A stretch of DNA of 64,000 nt from positions 124,001 through 188,000 of the forward strand of contig DATLOZ010000009.1 of assembly GCA_035535995.1 (NCBI GenBank). Direction: 5' to 3'. Shown here piece after piece: positions 43,502-51,877 of the stretch. Within the stretch, counting starts at the first letter, position 1; the number at the start of each line of letters is the position of its first letter. This stretch comes from JANYCO01 sp035535995 (GTDB lineage Bacteria > Bacteroidota > Bacteroidia > Cytophagales > Cytophagaceae). Position numbers and translations under genes: made by a program. Under the pieces are notes generated by a model. That model was not told the DNA's origin. It ran no database searches and saw only the letters and a program-made list of their open reading frames with translations.

Positions 43502-44464
43502 TTATTTCACCATCAGCATTTCTGCTTTGGCAGCAGCACCGTTTACATAATAGTTTACAGTGTACATTCCTTTGTTAAGATTTGCTACAGAGAATGTCTG
43601 GTTCAAGGAAGAATAATTACCTTCTGTAATAGTCATTACTTCTTTACCCATCAGATCAGAAAGAATCACTTTTACAGTAGAAGGAGATTTAAGATTTAAC
43701 TCAACGTTTGCAATATCCGAAACAGGGTTCGGATATACTTTTGAAGAAGCAATCATTGAAGCAGCTTCTTTTACATCAGTAGTCAAACTAGGAGCGCTAC
43801 CGATTGCAAAACCATCAATAAATACTCTACCATTTAGAGCTGTAGTTCCATCATATAGAAATGCTACTAAGAATACGCTGTTGATAGAAGCTGTAACTAC
43901 AGAAGTATCAAAGTTCATTGTATACACATGAAAAACATTATCTCCAACAATATCAATGTAAGGTCTTGTAGTGCTTGAGTTAACAGCAGCATAAGAACTG
44001 TTAAACATTAGAAGTTGTGCTCTAAAAGCTACCGTAGAACGAACACTGATCGTTAAATGCCTATCCGTAGTAGCAGAAAGATCCAAATTTGTTCCTCCGC
44101 CTAAACCAACAGAGAATGAAGACGAAGTAGCATAGCAAGGGGTTGCTCCAGCTACTCCTGTTGGATTATCATAACCATTTTGTACTCCACTAAGAGTGTA
44201 AGCTACCTGGTTCGTACTGTCTTTTGGCGCACCTGAGTTGGCACCAGCTCCACCCCAATATTCGCCAGCATATGTATTACAAGTGTTTTCAGAAAAATTA
44301 GGTGTGTATCCACCCCAACTTCCTACACCTGCAGTTGCGGCTGTCCCTCCGCTAAATGCCAGCCCTGTCGAAGTTCCTGTGGAAGGATATCTCACCCATT
44401 GTGCATTCATGGTTCCTACAGATAAAGTAGCAAGAACTGAAATAGATAGTAGTATTCTTTTCAT
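43502..44464 (-). CDS. T9SS type A sorting-domain protein, secreted, 320 residues
   Basis: The N-terminus is a signal peptide (MKRILLSISVLATLSVGTMN, then AQ). The middle (about 25-240) is a Gly/Ser/Thr-rich beta-sandwich with jelly-roll character (for example RVFIDGFAIGS). The C-terminal 75 residues, VYPNPVSDIANVELNLKS to GAAAKAEMLMVK, are a T9SS sorting domain nearly identical in its core to that of the divergent 1376-residue protein. It is expected on the cell surface or in the medium. Function is unknown; a carbohydrate-binding role is a guess. Confidence 0.83.
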   Translation of the reverse strand: MKRILLSISVLATLSVGTMNAQWVRYPSTGTSTGLAFSGGTAATAGVGSWGGYTPNFSENTCNTYAGEYWGGAGANSGAPKDSTNQVAYTLSGVQNGYDNPTGVAGATPCYATSSSFSVGLGGGTNLDLSATTDRHLTISVRSTVAFRAQLLMFNSSYAAVNSSTTRPYIDIVGDNVFHVYTMNFDTSVVTASINSVFLVAFLYDGTTALNGRVFIDGFAIGSAPSLTTDVKEAASMIASSKVYPNPVSDIANVELNLKSPSTVKVILSDLMGKEVMTITEGNYSSLNQTFSVANLNKGMYTVNYYVNGAAAKAEMLMVK

Positions 44465-45040
44465 AATAGTTATTGTTTAGATAATGTTAAAATCAAATTA
44501 TTTATTTCTTCTGTGATAATTCTACATAAGGATACGCTTACATACAATAAAAGGTTTGAAAAAAACATTATATAACTATCTGTAATAAAGATTTTTACAC
44601 ATAATATTTACTTATCAGTAGCAAATCGGCTAAATAAAGTTCTACCTCTAAAATTCTTATTCCTAACCGTTTAAATATTGCTTTCGGCAATTCATCTTTA
44701 CGGTTAAAAAGCAACTATAATTTTTATAAAATTGGAGATCTAAAAAAATTAATTGCTCTCCCAGAAATAGCCAAATAAAGGGAAATACATTAATATTAAT
44801 TCTAATAAGCAGATCAACTATTTGCCCTTCATATGCCAAACAGGCTATTTAAAAAATTATATATTTCTAGCTTATTATAGGACTTATACAACCTAAATCA
44901 TTTATTTTTTGCAATAAATTGCTTGCTTTTTGGATTTTATTTAGCCTATTTAGAGGAAGTAATTTTTTATTTTCAGTTTGAAGCCAAATTATGCTTTTTT
45001 GTATAATTTATTCAAAATAAGCCAATTAACTTAAATATTT
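44465..45040. other. AT-rich divergent spacer between two T9SS genes
   Basis: A 576-bp gap, the longest in the window. It is strikingly A/T-rich and has no inverted repeat of the families seen elsewhere and no supported ORF. The nearest promoter-like word for the plus-strand gene is TCAGTTTG (44973-44980), one mismatch from TAnnTTTG. A long leader or regulatory RNA is possible but not shown. Confidence 0.55.
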
Positions 45041-48000
45041 ATGAAAAAAACACTACTATTAATCGGACTCGTTCTGGGGCTCTCCGTAATTTCTTTTGCG
45101 CAGACCATTTTTACAGAAACTTTTACCGGAACAACTGTTCCCCCCGCCTGGTATAGCTCAAGTAGTTATACCTTAACTGCAAACGATAAATTATTCGTTC
45201 ATATGATCGACTCCGTGGGACCAATGCAAACCGCTAGTTCACCTGCTGCTAACTGGGCTACATTTTCATATGACTTTACAATCGAATACGGAGGTGCTAT
45301 TAACATGGCTGCAGGCTGTAAATGCATCACGTTTGATATCAATAATTCTGGAAATGCGGAAATCGACCTTTTTGTGCAGGTAGTTGATGGAAACAATAAC
45401 TATACTGATGGAACTTTTGCAACAATCGCGGCAAACTATGTAGGCCCGGTAACGATCAATTATTCAGGAAAATTTAAGAACAATGGATCCAGCACTTTAG
45501 TAGACAGTACAAACATTGTGTATGCTGCATTCCAACCACAAGGGAAAGATCTTGGTGTTGATCCCTGGAACCTGAAGTTTAAAGGCGATTTTACACTCGA
45601 TAACGTAGCAGTGGCGGGAATATATAGCGCATTCTCTCAGATTTATGTGGATAATGGAGGTTCTCAAATTACAAATGGACAAACATTTAACTTTGGGACT
45701 GTCTCGACGGGCAATTCATCACAGCATGGCCTATCGGTTATAAATAATTCCAGTACCAACACCGATCTTAATATTTCTTCTATGACCTTATCCGGAACGA
45801 ATGCTTCCGAATTTTCATTTTCAATTGATGGAGGTCCGGCCCCTCTTGCTATTGCGGCTAATGATTATGAATATCTTTACGTGACATTCACTCCCAATAG
45901 CGCTGGTACGAAAACTGCAAAGCTGACGATTACCACAGACGATCCGTTCAATCCAATATTTGTACTCAATTTAACTGCCACCGGCACCGGTGCTACTCTT
46001 TATCCTGAAATCGATGTGAGAAAAGATGGTACATCCGGAACAAGTATAGCCAGTGGAGGAACCAATACATTGCCGGATGTCGTAAATAACACAGCAGGTA
46101 ACTTACAAAACATTAGTATTGTCAATACTGGTAACGGAAGCCTTTCTGTGACTAACATAGTGCTGAGCGGGACAAACTCTTCCATGTTTACTTTGAGTAA
46201 TCTTCCAACACTGCCTTACACAATCCCGGCCGGAGACAGTTGGACTTTCGGCGTTACATTTAACCCTACGTCGCTCGGTGTTAAAACTGCTACAGTTACT
46301 ATTTCCAACAACGATTCCAATGAAGGTACTTATGCCATTACCCTTTCTGCTAATAGCATAGCAACCGGAGTTCCTGAAATCAATCTACAGGATGATGAGA
46401 ATGATAACATCCCTGTGGGTGGCTCTTTCAGCCTTGGAGAGGTAGCCTCTACCACAAACCAGGTCTTTACTTTTTATATAGAAAATATTGGTACAGCTGA
46501 TCTTAACGTTAGCAATATCCAGCTTGGCGGAACGAATGCAAGTTTGTTTACTCTACAAAACGTTCCTACTTATCCGGCTACTGTTTCCGCAGGTGATTAC
46601 GTTGCATTCCAGGTAAAATTTGCTCCTACATCGATAGGTAATAAGACCGCTACCATAACCGTTACCAACAACGATTCTGATGAAGGATCTTATACCTTTA
46701 CATTGACTGGTACTGCGCTTCCCGCGCCGGCTCCGTCAATTGAGGTCTACAACTATATAGTTGGTGACATGCTTAGTGGAAGCAGTGTTACGCTACCACC
46801 AGTAGTTGTAAACGGAAACAGCGTCAATGCTTATCCGATCTATCTGCGTGACAATGGTAATGCTGACTTGAACATTGCAAGTATAACCATTGCAGGCACA
46901 GATCAAAGTCAGTTTTCCCTGACAGGTCTTCCAACATTTCCTTATACGCTGAACAGTTTCAATACAAATTATTCTCCTGGTATTTCGTTCAACCCTACCA
47001 GCGTAGGTGCTAAAACTGCTACGCTGCTGATCGTTAGCAATGATCCTACAACTCCTACCTATAGTATTATCCTGCATGCGACCAGCACGGCTACTGCCGC
47101 TCCTGAGATCAATATGGAATTTGATTACAATACTGTGCTGAAAGGTGGTTCTACAACCGTTAGTAACGTAGCCGTAGGAGATGATTACTATGCTCTTGTA
47201 AACATTCAAAACAATGGTACCTCTGATCTTACAGTGACCAATATGGCTCTTTCAGGTACAAATGCTTCTGAATTCCAAATACACATTCCTTTTTCGTACC
47301 CTTTGACAGTAGGTGCAAGCAGTAGTCAATCGTTCTATGTTTCTTTTAATCCTACTTCCACAGGTGCTAAAACTGCTACATTGACAATTTCTAATAATGA
47401 CTCCGATGAAGGTAGCTACACCATTATCATACATGCTACTGCGGTCAATCCTAGTCCTGAAATTACTGTAATTGATTTCAATGATCAGAATGTAGCAAAA
47501 GGAGGGATCAGTATATTCCCAAGTGTAGTAGTGAACCAAACAAGCGGTTATGAATATATAAGCGTTCACAACGATGGTACAGCCGATCTTACTATTAGCA
47601 ATATCACTATTACAGGTGCAAATCAATCTGAATTTCAATTGCAATCTGGCATTACACCTTTCACAGTAAACTCAGGCGATAATAATAGTTTCTATGTTGT
47701 CTTCGCTCCTACTTCTACCGGTGTGAAAACCGCCACCTTGACTATTACCAACAACGACTCAGATGAAGGCGTTTACACCATTACACTGAAAGGCACTGCT
47801 ACTGCAACCGCTGCTCCGAATCTTGATGTGTATGATTACACTCATAACTATAATCTGATTCCTTCAGGAGGTTCTTATACCTTTACCAGTGTGTTAAACA
47901 ATACCGTGGGCAATGAAGAATATATACGTGTATTTAATTCCGGTACCGCTAATCTAAATGTTTCTAATATTACGATCACAGGTACCAACGCCTCCGAATT

Positions 48001-49171
48001 CATTCTGCAGACCTTTCCTTTGCCTGCCGAACTGGATGCAAATAACGACGGTCAATTCTATATTATCTTCGCTCCGACTTCTGTAGGTAATAAAACTGCT
48101 ACGCTGACTTTTACCAGCGATGACCCGACCGATGGCACTTATACGATCAACCTGATGGCAACAAGTGTGGCAACTGCTACTCCTGAAATTGCAGTTATGA
48201 AAGGATACGAAGGTAGCATAGTCGCTTCAGGCGGAACAATTACAATGGCAAGCGTTGTAAACAATACTCCTGGCAACGCGCAGACCATCGTAATAGAAAA
48301 TACGGGACTTGGGAACCTGACTATTTCTAACATAACACTTACAGGAACCAACGCTTCCGAATTCATACTTGATCCTTTGTCTTTCCCAATGATGGTTAGC
48401 GGTAATAACGATATAGGGATCAACGTGACGTTTGTTCCTACTTCCTTAGGCAATAAAACTGCTACCCTTACCATTACCAGCAATGACTCAGACGAGGGAA
48501 CATATACCATTACATTGAATGCATCCAGTGTAGCTACTGCGACTCCTGAGATCAATGTAAGAGCTACTGCTGATATTGCCAGCGGTGGAACCCTTTCCTT
48601 ATCAGATGCACTTCCGGGATCTACTGGTGATGCACAGACAATCTATATCGAGAACCTTGGTGCAGGCAACCTGAACATTTCTTCTGTTACGCTGACAGGC
48701 ACAAATACTTCTGAGTTCATCGTGACCTTGCCTACCTTCCCAACTTATGTAGTACCTGGCGACGTCAATGATTGGATCACTGTCACATTTGCTCCTACTT
48801 CACTGGGAACGAAAACAGCTGTGCTTACCATCACAAGCGATGATGCCGATGAATCATCCTATGTGATCAATCTTACTGCAAACGCTACTGCTACTTCTGT
48901 AAGCAGCGTTCAGTCCTTTATTGCAGACAGCAAGGTATATCCTAACCCTACTTCTGATATGGCAAACTTAGAGTTGAGCTTAAAATCAGAATCAGCAGTG
49001 AAAGTAATTCTTTCTGATCTGATGGGTAAAGAAGTAATGACAATTGCAGAAGGAAATTATTCTACTTTAAACCAATCCTTCTCTGTTGCTGTACTGAGCA
49101 GAGGTATCTACACCATCACTTATTTTGTGAACGGAGCTTCTTCGAAATCGGAGCTTCTTATGGTGAAATAG
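45041..49171 (+). CDS. Giant choice-of-anchor-D repeat protein with T9SS sorting domain
   Basis: The 1376-residue protein has a signal peptide (MKKTLLLIGLVLGLSVISFA, then Q), an N-terminal jelly-roll-like domain to about residue 195, nine tandem repeats of about 120 residues (about 200-1285), and a C-terminal T9SS domain. Each repeat follows the order NTG...L.ISNI.L.GTNASEF, P....V..GD...F.VTFAPTS.G.KTATLTI..NDSDEG.YTITL, an Ig-like fold with Asp/Asn turns that may bind calcium. Repeats 1, 4 and 7 differ most, with DPFNP, DPTTP or DPTDG in place of DSDEG. It looks like an extended surface adhesin or stalk. No enzymatic domain is visible. Confidence 0.93.
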   Translation: MKKTLLLIGLVLGLSVISFAQTIFTETFTGTTVPPAWYSSSSYTLTANDKLFVHMIDSVGPMQTASSPAANWATFSYDFTIEYGGAINMAAGCKCITFDINNSGNAEIDLFVQVVDGNNNYTDGTFATIAANYVGPVTINYSGKFKNNGSSTLVDSTNIVYAAFQPQGKDLGVDPWNLKFKGDFTLDNVAVAGIYSAFSQIYVDNGGSQITNGQTFNFGTVSTGNSSQHGLSVINNSSTNTDLNISSMTLSGTNASEFSFSIDGGPAPLAIAANDYEYLYVTFTPNSAGTKTAKLTITTDDPFNPIFVLNLTATGTGATLYPEIDVRKDGTSGTSIASGGTNTLPDVVNNTAGNLQNISIVNTGNGSLSVTNIVLSGTNSSMFTLSNLPTLPYTIPAGDSWTFGVTFNPTSLGVKTATVTISNNDSNEGTYAITLSANSIATGVPEINLQDDENDNIPVGGSFSLGEVASTTNQVFTFYIENIGTADLNVSNIQLGGTNASLFTLQNVPTYPATVSAGDYVAFQVKFAPTSIGNKTATITVTNNDSDEGSYTFTLTGTALPAPAPSIEVYNYIVGDMLSGSSVTLPPVVVNGNSVNAYPIYLRDNGNADLNIASITIAGTDQSQFSLTGLPTFPYTLNSFNTNYSPGISFNPTSVGAKTATLLIVSNDPTTPTYSIILHATSTATAAPEINMEFDYNTVLKGGSTTVSNVAVGDDYYALVNIQNNGTSDLTVTNMALSGTNASEFQIHIPFSYPLTVGASSSQSFYVSFNPTSTGAKTATLTISNNDSDEGSYTIIIHATAVNPSPEITVIDFNDQNVAKGGISIFPSVVVNQTSGYEYISVHNDGTADLTISNITITGANQSEFQLQSGITPFTVNSGDNNSFYVVFAPTSTGVKTATLTITNNDSDEGVYTITLKGTATATAAPNLDVYDYTHNYNLIPSGGSYTFTSVLNNTVGNEEYIRVFNSGTANLNVSNITITGTNASEFILQTFPLPAELDANNDGQFYIIFAPTSVGNKTATLTFTSDDPTDGTYTINLMATSVATATPEIAVMKGYEGSIVASGGTITMASVVNNTPGNAQTIVIENTGLGNLTISNITLTGTNASEFILDPLSFPMMVSGNNDIGINVTFVPTSLGNKTATLTITSNDSDEGTYTITLNASSVATATPEINVRATADIASGGTLSLSDALPGSTGDAQTIYIENLGAGNLNISSVTLTGTNTSEFIVTLPTFPTYVVPGDVNDWITVTFAPTSLGTKTAVLTITSDDADESSYVINLTANATATSVSSVQSFIADSKVYPNPTSDMANLELSLKSESAVKVILSDLMGKEVMTIAEGNYSTLNQSFSVAVLSRGIYTITYFVNGASSKSELLMVK

Positions 49172-49205
49172 TCTGAATTTTTTCAAAATAGATTAAACAT
49201 AAACG

Positions 49206-49237
49206 AGCGGGCATCCTCATGGGTGTCCGCTTTTTTT
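49206..49237 (+). terminator. Rho-independent terminator of the giant surface gene
   Basis: AGCGGGCATCC (49206-49216) pairs, with a few G-U and mismatch positions, with GGGTGTCCGCT (49221-49231), then seven T's. It lies 34 nt past the stop. Confidence 0.8.
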
Positions 49238-49349
49238 ACAACATTTTATTCTGCTTCCTTGCCTTCATAAAATTGCTTCTTCCGAATACTCCTGTCATTG
49301 AAGAATCATTGAGTCTTATACATCCCAATCACTATATTTAAAAAATTGA

Positions 49350-49357
49350 TATATTTG
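49350..49357 (+). promoter_or_regulatory. Candidate -7 element for the saccharopine-dehydrogenase-like gene
   Basis: TATATTTG fits TAnnTTTG, 25 nt before the start codon. No TTG at the expected -33 distance. Confidence 0.33.
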
Positions 49358-49382
49358 ATCAGGTGTAGTTTCCTTTTAATAC

Positions 49383-50696
49383 ATGAAAAAAATATTGCTC
49401 TTTGGCTCAGGCCGCTCGGCTCCCGTCCTGATCGAATATCTTTCCGATCTTGCCCGGAAGAATTTTCTGAGCCTCACCATCGCCGATTTCTCGCTTTCCG
49501 ATGCTTCCTTGCATGAACATATTCATACAGTCGCCGTTCATATCGACAACGAGCTGAGTCGGCACCGCCTGATCCAGGATACAGATGTAGTGATCTCACT
49601 CCTTCCTCCTTCCCTGCATAGCATTATAGCACACGACTGTTTGCTTTACCGCAAACATTTTCTTACAGCCTCGTATATCAGCCCGGAGATCCAACAGCTC
49701 GACCATGCCACACGAGAGCAGGGCTTACTCTTCCTCATGGAATGCGGCCTGGATCCTGGCATTGATCATATGTCGGCCATGAGGGAACTGGAAAATATCA
49801 AAGCCTCCGGCGGGACCATCACTTCCTTTAAATCTTATACAGGTGGATTGGTAGCACCAGAATCCGATGATAATCCATGGAATTATAAAATCACCTGGAA
49901 CCCTCGAAACGTAGTGCTGGCGGGACAAGGCACGGTGAAGTACCTTGAAGGCGGAGCTTATAAATATATTCCTTATCATCGCTTATTTACTACGATTGAA
50001 AAAATTCGGGTAGAAGGTTATGGAAATTTCGAAGGTTATGCCAACCGCGATTCACTTAAATATCTTCATACTTATGGATTGGAAAATACTTCCACGCTTC
50101 TACGCGGCACACTCCGCCGGCCTGGTTATTGCGATGCATGGAACCTTCTTGTCCAACTTGGCATCACTGATGACTCTTATATAGTTGAAAATTCGGAAAC
50201 ACTTACGTGGAAAGAATTTACACTTTCTTTTCTTCCGAAGAGTGATAAAAAAATCAACCTCCAGCTTGCAGCCCTTATAAATCAAGGGCCGGGAGCGAGG
50301 GAGATTGCCAAACTGAAATGGCTGGGATTGCTCGAGGATAAAAAGATCGGCTATCCACCGGCTACTCCGGCTCAGCTCTTGCAAAAATTGCTCGAAGAAA
50401 AATGGCGCCTTCAACCTGAAGACAAAGACATGATCGTAATGCAGCATTTGTTTGAATATACGCTCAACGGAAAATCGCATAAACGAACTTCCTCTTTAGT
50501 AATGCTCGGCGACAACCAAATAAACACTGCAATGGCCAAGACCGTTGGCCTTCCCCTGGCCATTGCCGCACGATTGATCCTGGAAGGAAAAATTAATCTT
50601 ACCGGTGTACACATTCCAGTTATGAAAGAGATTTATCTCCCTGTGTTAGAAGAGTTGGAAAAGTATGACGTAAGGTTTATAAATGCTGAATTTTGA
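49383..50696 (+). CDS. Saccharopine dehydrogenase/reductase family protein
   Basis: Family members act on saccharopine or related amino-dicarboxylates using NAD(P). The N-terminal Rossmann motif is LLFGSGRSAPVL (G8-A13). The catalytic-domain segments MECGLDPGIDHMSAM, FKSYTGGLVAPE and PWNYKITWNPRNVVLAGQGT are those of the Lys9-type (glutamate-forming) saccharopine reductases. The 437 residues make it a single-domain enzyme without a fused lysine-ketoglutarate reductase half. No other lysine gene is adjacent, so lysine breakdown and synthesis are both possible. Its TGA lies inside a family F repeat. Confidence 0.87.
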   Translation: MKKILLFGSGRSAPVLIEYLSDLARKNFLSLTIADFSLSDASLHEHIHTVAVHIDNELSRHRLIQDTDVVISLLPPSLHSIIAHDCLLYRKHFLTASYISPEIQQLDHATREQGLLFLMECGLDPGIDHMSAMRELENIKASGGTITSFKSYTGGLVAPESDDNPWNYKITWNPRNVVLAGQGTVKYLEGGAYKYIPYHRLFTTIEKIRVEGYGNFEGYANRDSLKYLHTYGLENTSTLLRGTLRRPGYCDAWNLLVQLGITDDSYIVENSETLTWKEFTLSFLPKSDKKINLQLAALINQGPGAREIAKLKWLGLLEDKKIGYPPATPAQLLQKLLEEKWRLQPEDKDMIVMQHLFEYTLNGKSHKRTSSLVMLGDNQINTAMAKTVGLPLAIAARLILEGKINLTGVHIPVMKEIYLPVLEELEKYDVRFINAEF

Positions 50697-50785
50697 GTTA
50701 TTACTCATAGATGGATATCGTTTCTGTAGTGTCATTCAGAAGGACAACTTATAAATTCATAACTCAAAATTCAACATTCATAATT
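50684..50785. repeat. Family F inverted repeat overlapping the stop codon
   Basis: Left arm 50684-50701 (TGCTGAATTTTGAGTTATTA-like) includes the last codons and TGA stop of the upstream gene; right arm 50754-50785 (AATTCATAACTCAAAATTCA and on) is its imperfect reverse complement. A lone family C arm (50731-50750) is inside. Confidence 0.65.
50731..50750. repeat. Family C half-element
   Basis: GTCATTCAGAAGGACAACTT resembles one arm of the complete family C hairpin at 56562-56620. It sits between the arms of the family F element. Confidence 0.55.
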
Positions 50786-50798
50786 CCTCCCAATTGCT

Positions 50799-50806
50799 TA
50801 CCTTTG
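50799..50806 (+). promoter_or_regulatory. Candidate -7 element for hemB
   Basis: TACCTTTG fits TAnnTTTG exactly, 17 nt before the ATG. No TTG at the usual spacing upstream. Confidence 0.38.
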
Positions 50807-50823
50807 CCAATAAATTTTAACCT

Positions 50824-51792
50824 ATGCGTCGTCCAAGAAGAAACCGCAAAAGCCCTGTGATCCGTGATCTGGTGCGGGAACATGAAGTAACTGTAAAAGA
50901 TCTTATCTACCCGGTATTTCTCACAGGAGGTATAAATATAAAAACCGACATCCCTTCTATGCCCGGAATTCAAAGGCTTTCCGAAGATCTGTTGTTGAAA
51001 GAGATCGAAAGCTGTATGAAACTTGGATTGAAAATATTTGCTCCTTTTCCCAACATTGAAGAATCGCTCAAAGATCAGTTTGCTACTCATAGTTATGAGC
51101 GCAATAATATTTATCTAAAAGCGATTAAAAAAATTAAAAAAGAATTTCCTGAAGCTATCTTAATGACCGATGTAGCGATGGATCCTTATAGTTCTGACGG
51201 ACACGACGGGATTGTTCAGAATGGAGAAATCCTTAACGACGAAACCATCGAAGTACTCGGCCGTATGGCGCTTGCACAGGCAGATGCCGGAGCCGATATC
51301 GTAGGGCCTTCCGACATGATGGACGGCCGCGTAGGCGCACTGCGCGATATGCTCGACGAAGCTGGATTTGAAAAAACCGCCATTATGGCCTATACGGCTA
51401 AATATGCCAGCGCTTTCTACGGCCCTTTCCGCGATGCGCTGAACTCCGCACCCAAGGCGGGAGACAAGAAGACTTATCAAATGGACCCGGCGAACCAGGC
51501 GGAAGCTCTGGTAGAAGCAGAACTCGATTATCACGAAGGAGCCGATTTCCTTATGGTAAAACCGGCGCTAGCTTACCTGGACGTGATCAAACTTTTGTAC
51601 GACAATTTTGATATTCCAATTGCCGCCTACAATGTAAGCGGTGAATACGCCATGATCAAAGCCGCTGCACAAAACGGCTGGCTGGACGGCGAAAAAGCAA
51701 TGCTGGAAAGTTTGACTTGTATTAAACGCGCAGGATCAAAAGTGATCCTTACTTATTTCGCGAAGGAATTTGCGCAGCTGCAGAAATTATAA
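50824..51792 (+). CDS. hemB: Porphobilinogen synthase (delta-aminolevulinic acid dehydratase)
   Basis: HemB condenses two 5-aminolevulinates into porphobilinogen for tetrapyrrole synthesis. The two Schiff-base lysines are K193 (YTAKYASAFYGPFRDA) and K246 (FLMVKPALAYLD). The metal-site segment is TDVAMDPYSSDGHDGIV: the three cysteines of the zinc-type enzyme are replaced by A118, D120 and D128, so this is a non-zinc, probably magnesium-dependent form. The 322 residues are full length. No other heme gene is in the window. Confidence 0.96.
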   Translation: MRRPRRNRKSPVIRDLVREHEVTVKDLIYPVFLTGGINIKTDIPSMPGIQRLSEDLLLKEIESCMKLGLKIFAPFPNIEESLKDQFATHSYERNNIYLKAIKKIKKEFPEAILMTDVAMDPYSSDGHDGIVQNGEILNDETIEVLGRMALAQADAGADIVGPSDMMDGRVGALRDMLDEAGFEKTAIMAYTAKYASAFYGPFRDALNSAPKAGDKKTYQMDPANQAEALVEAELDYHEGADFLMVKPALAYLDVIKLLYDNFDIPIAAYNVSGEYAMIKAAAQNGWLDGEKAMLESLTCIKRAGSKVILTYFAKEFAQLQKL

Positions 51793-51877
51793 AAATTAAG
51801 TTATGAATTATGAATTATGAGTTATGAATTAGAAATTCATTCAACATTCATAACTCATAATTCATAACTTAATTTTT
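51791..51877. repeat. Family F inverted repeat joining two stop codons
   Basis: The outermost 23 nt on each side (51791-51813 and 51855-51877) are perfect reverse complements, and the interior continues in the same words. The left end starts inside the hemB stop codon, and the right arm spans the stop codon of the convergent WG-repeat gene, so it encodes that protein's last residues (RKIKL). Confidence 0.85.

Noticed and set aside
46793..48555. Several long minus-strand open frames opposite the choice-of-anchor-D gene
   Set aside because: They mirror the repetitive plus-strand codons and show no independent protein features; they are antisense shadows of the repeats.
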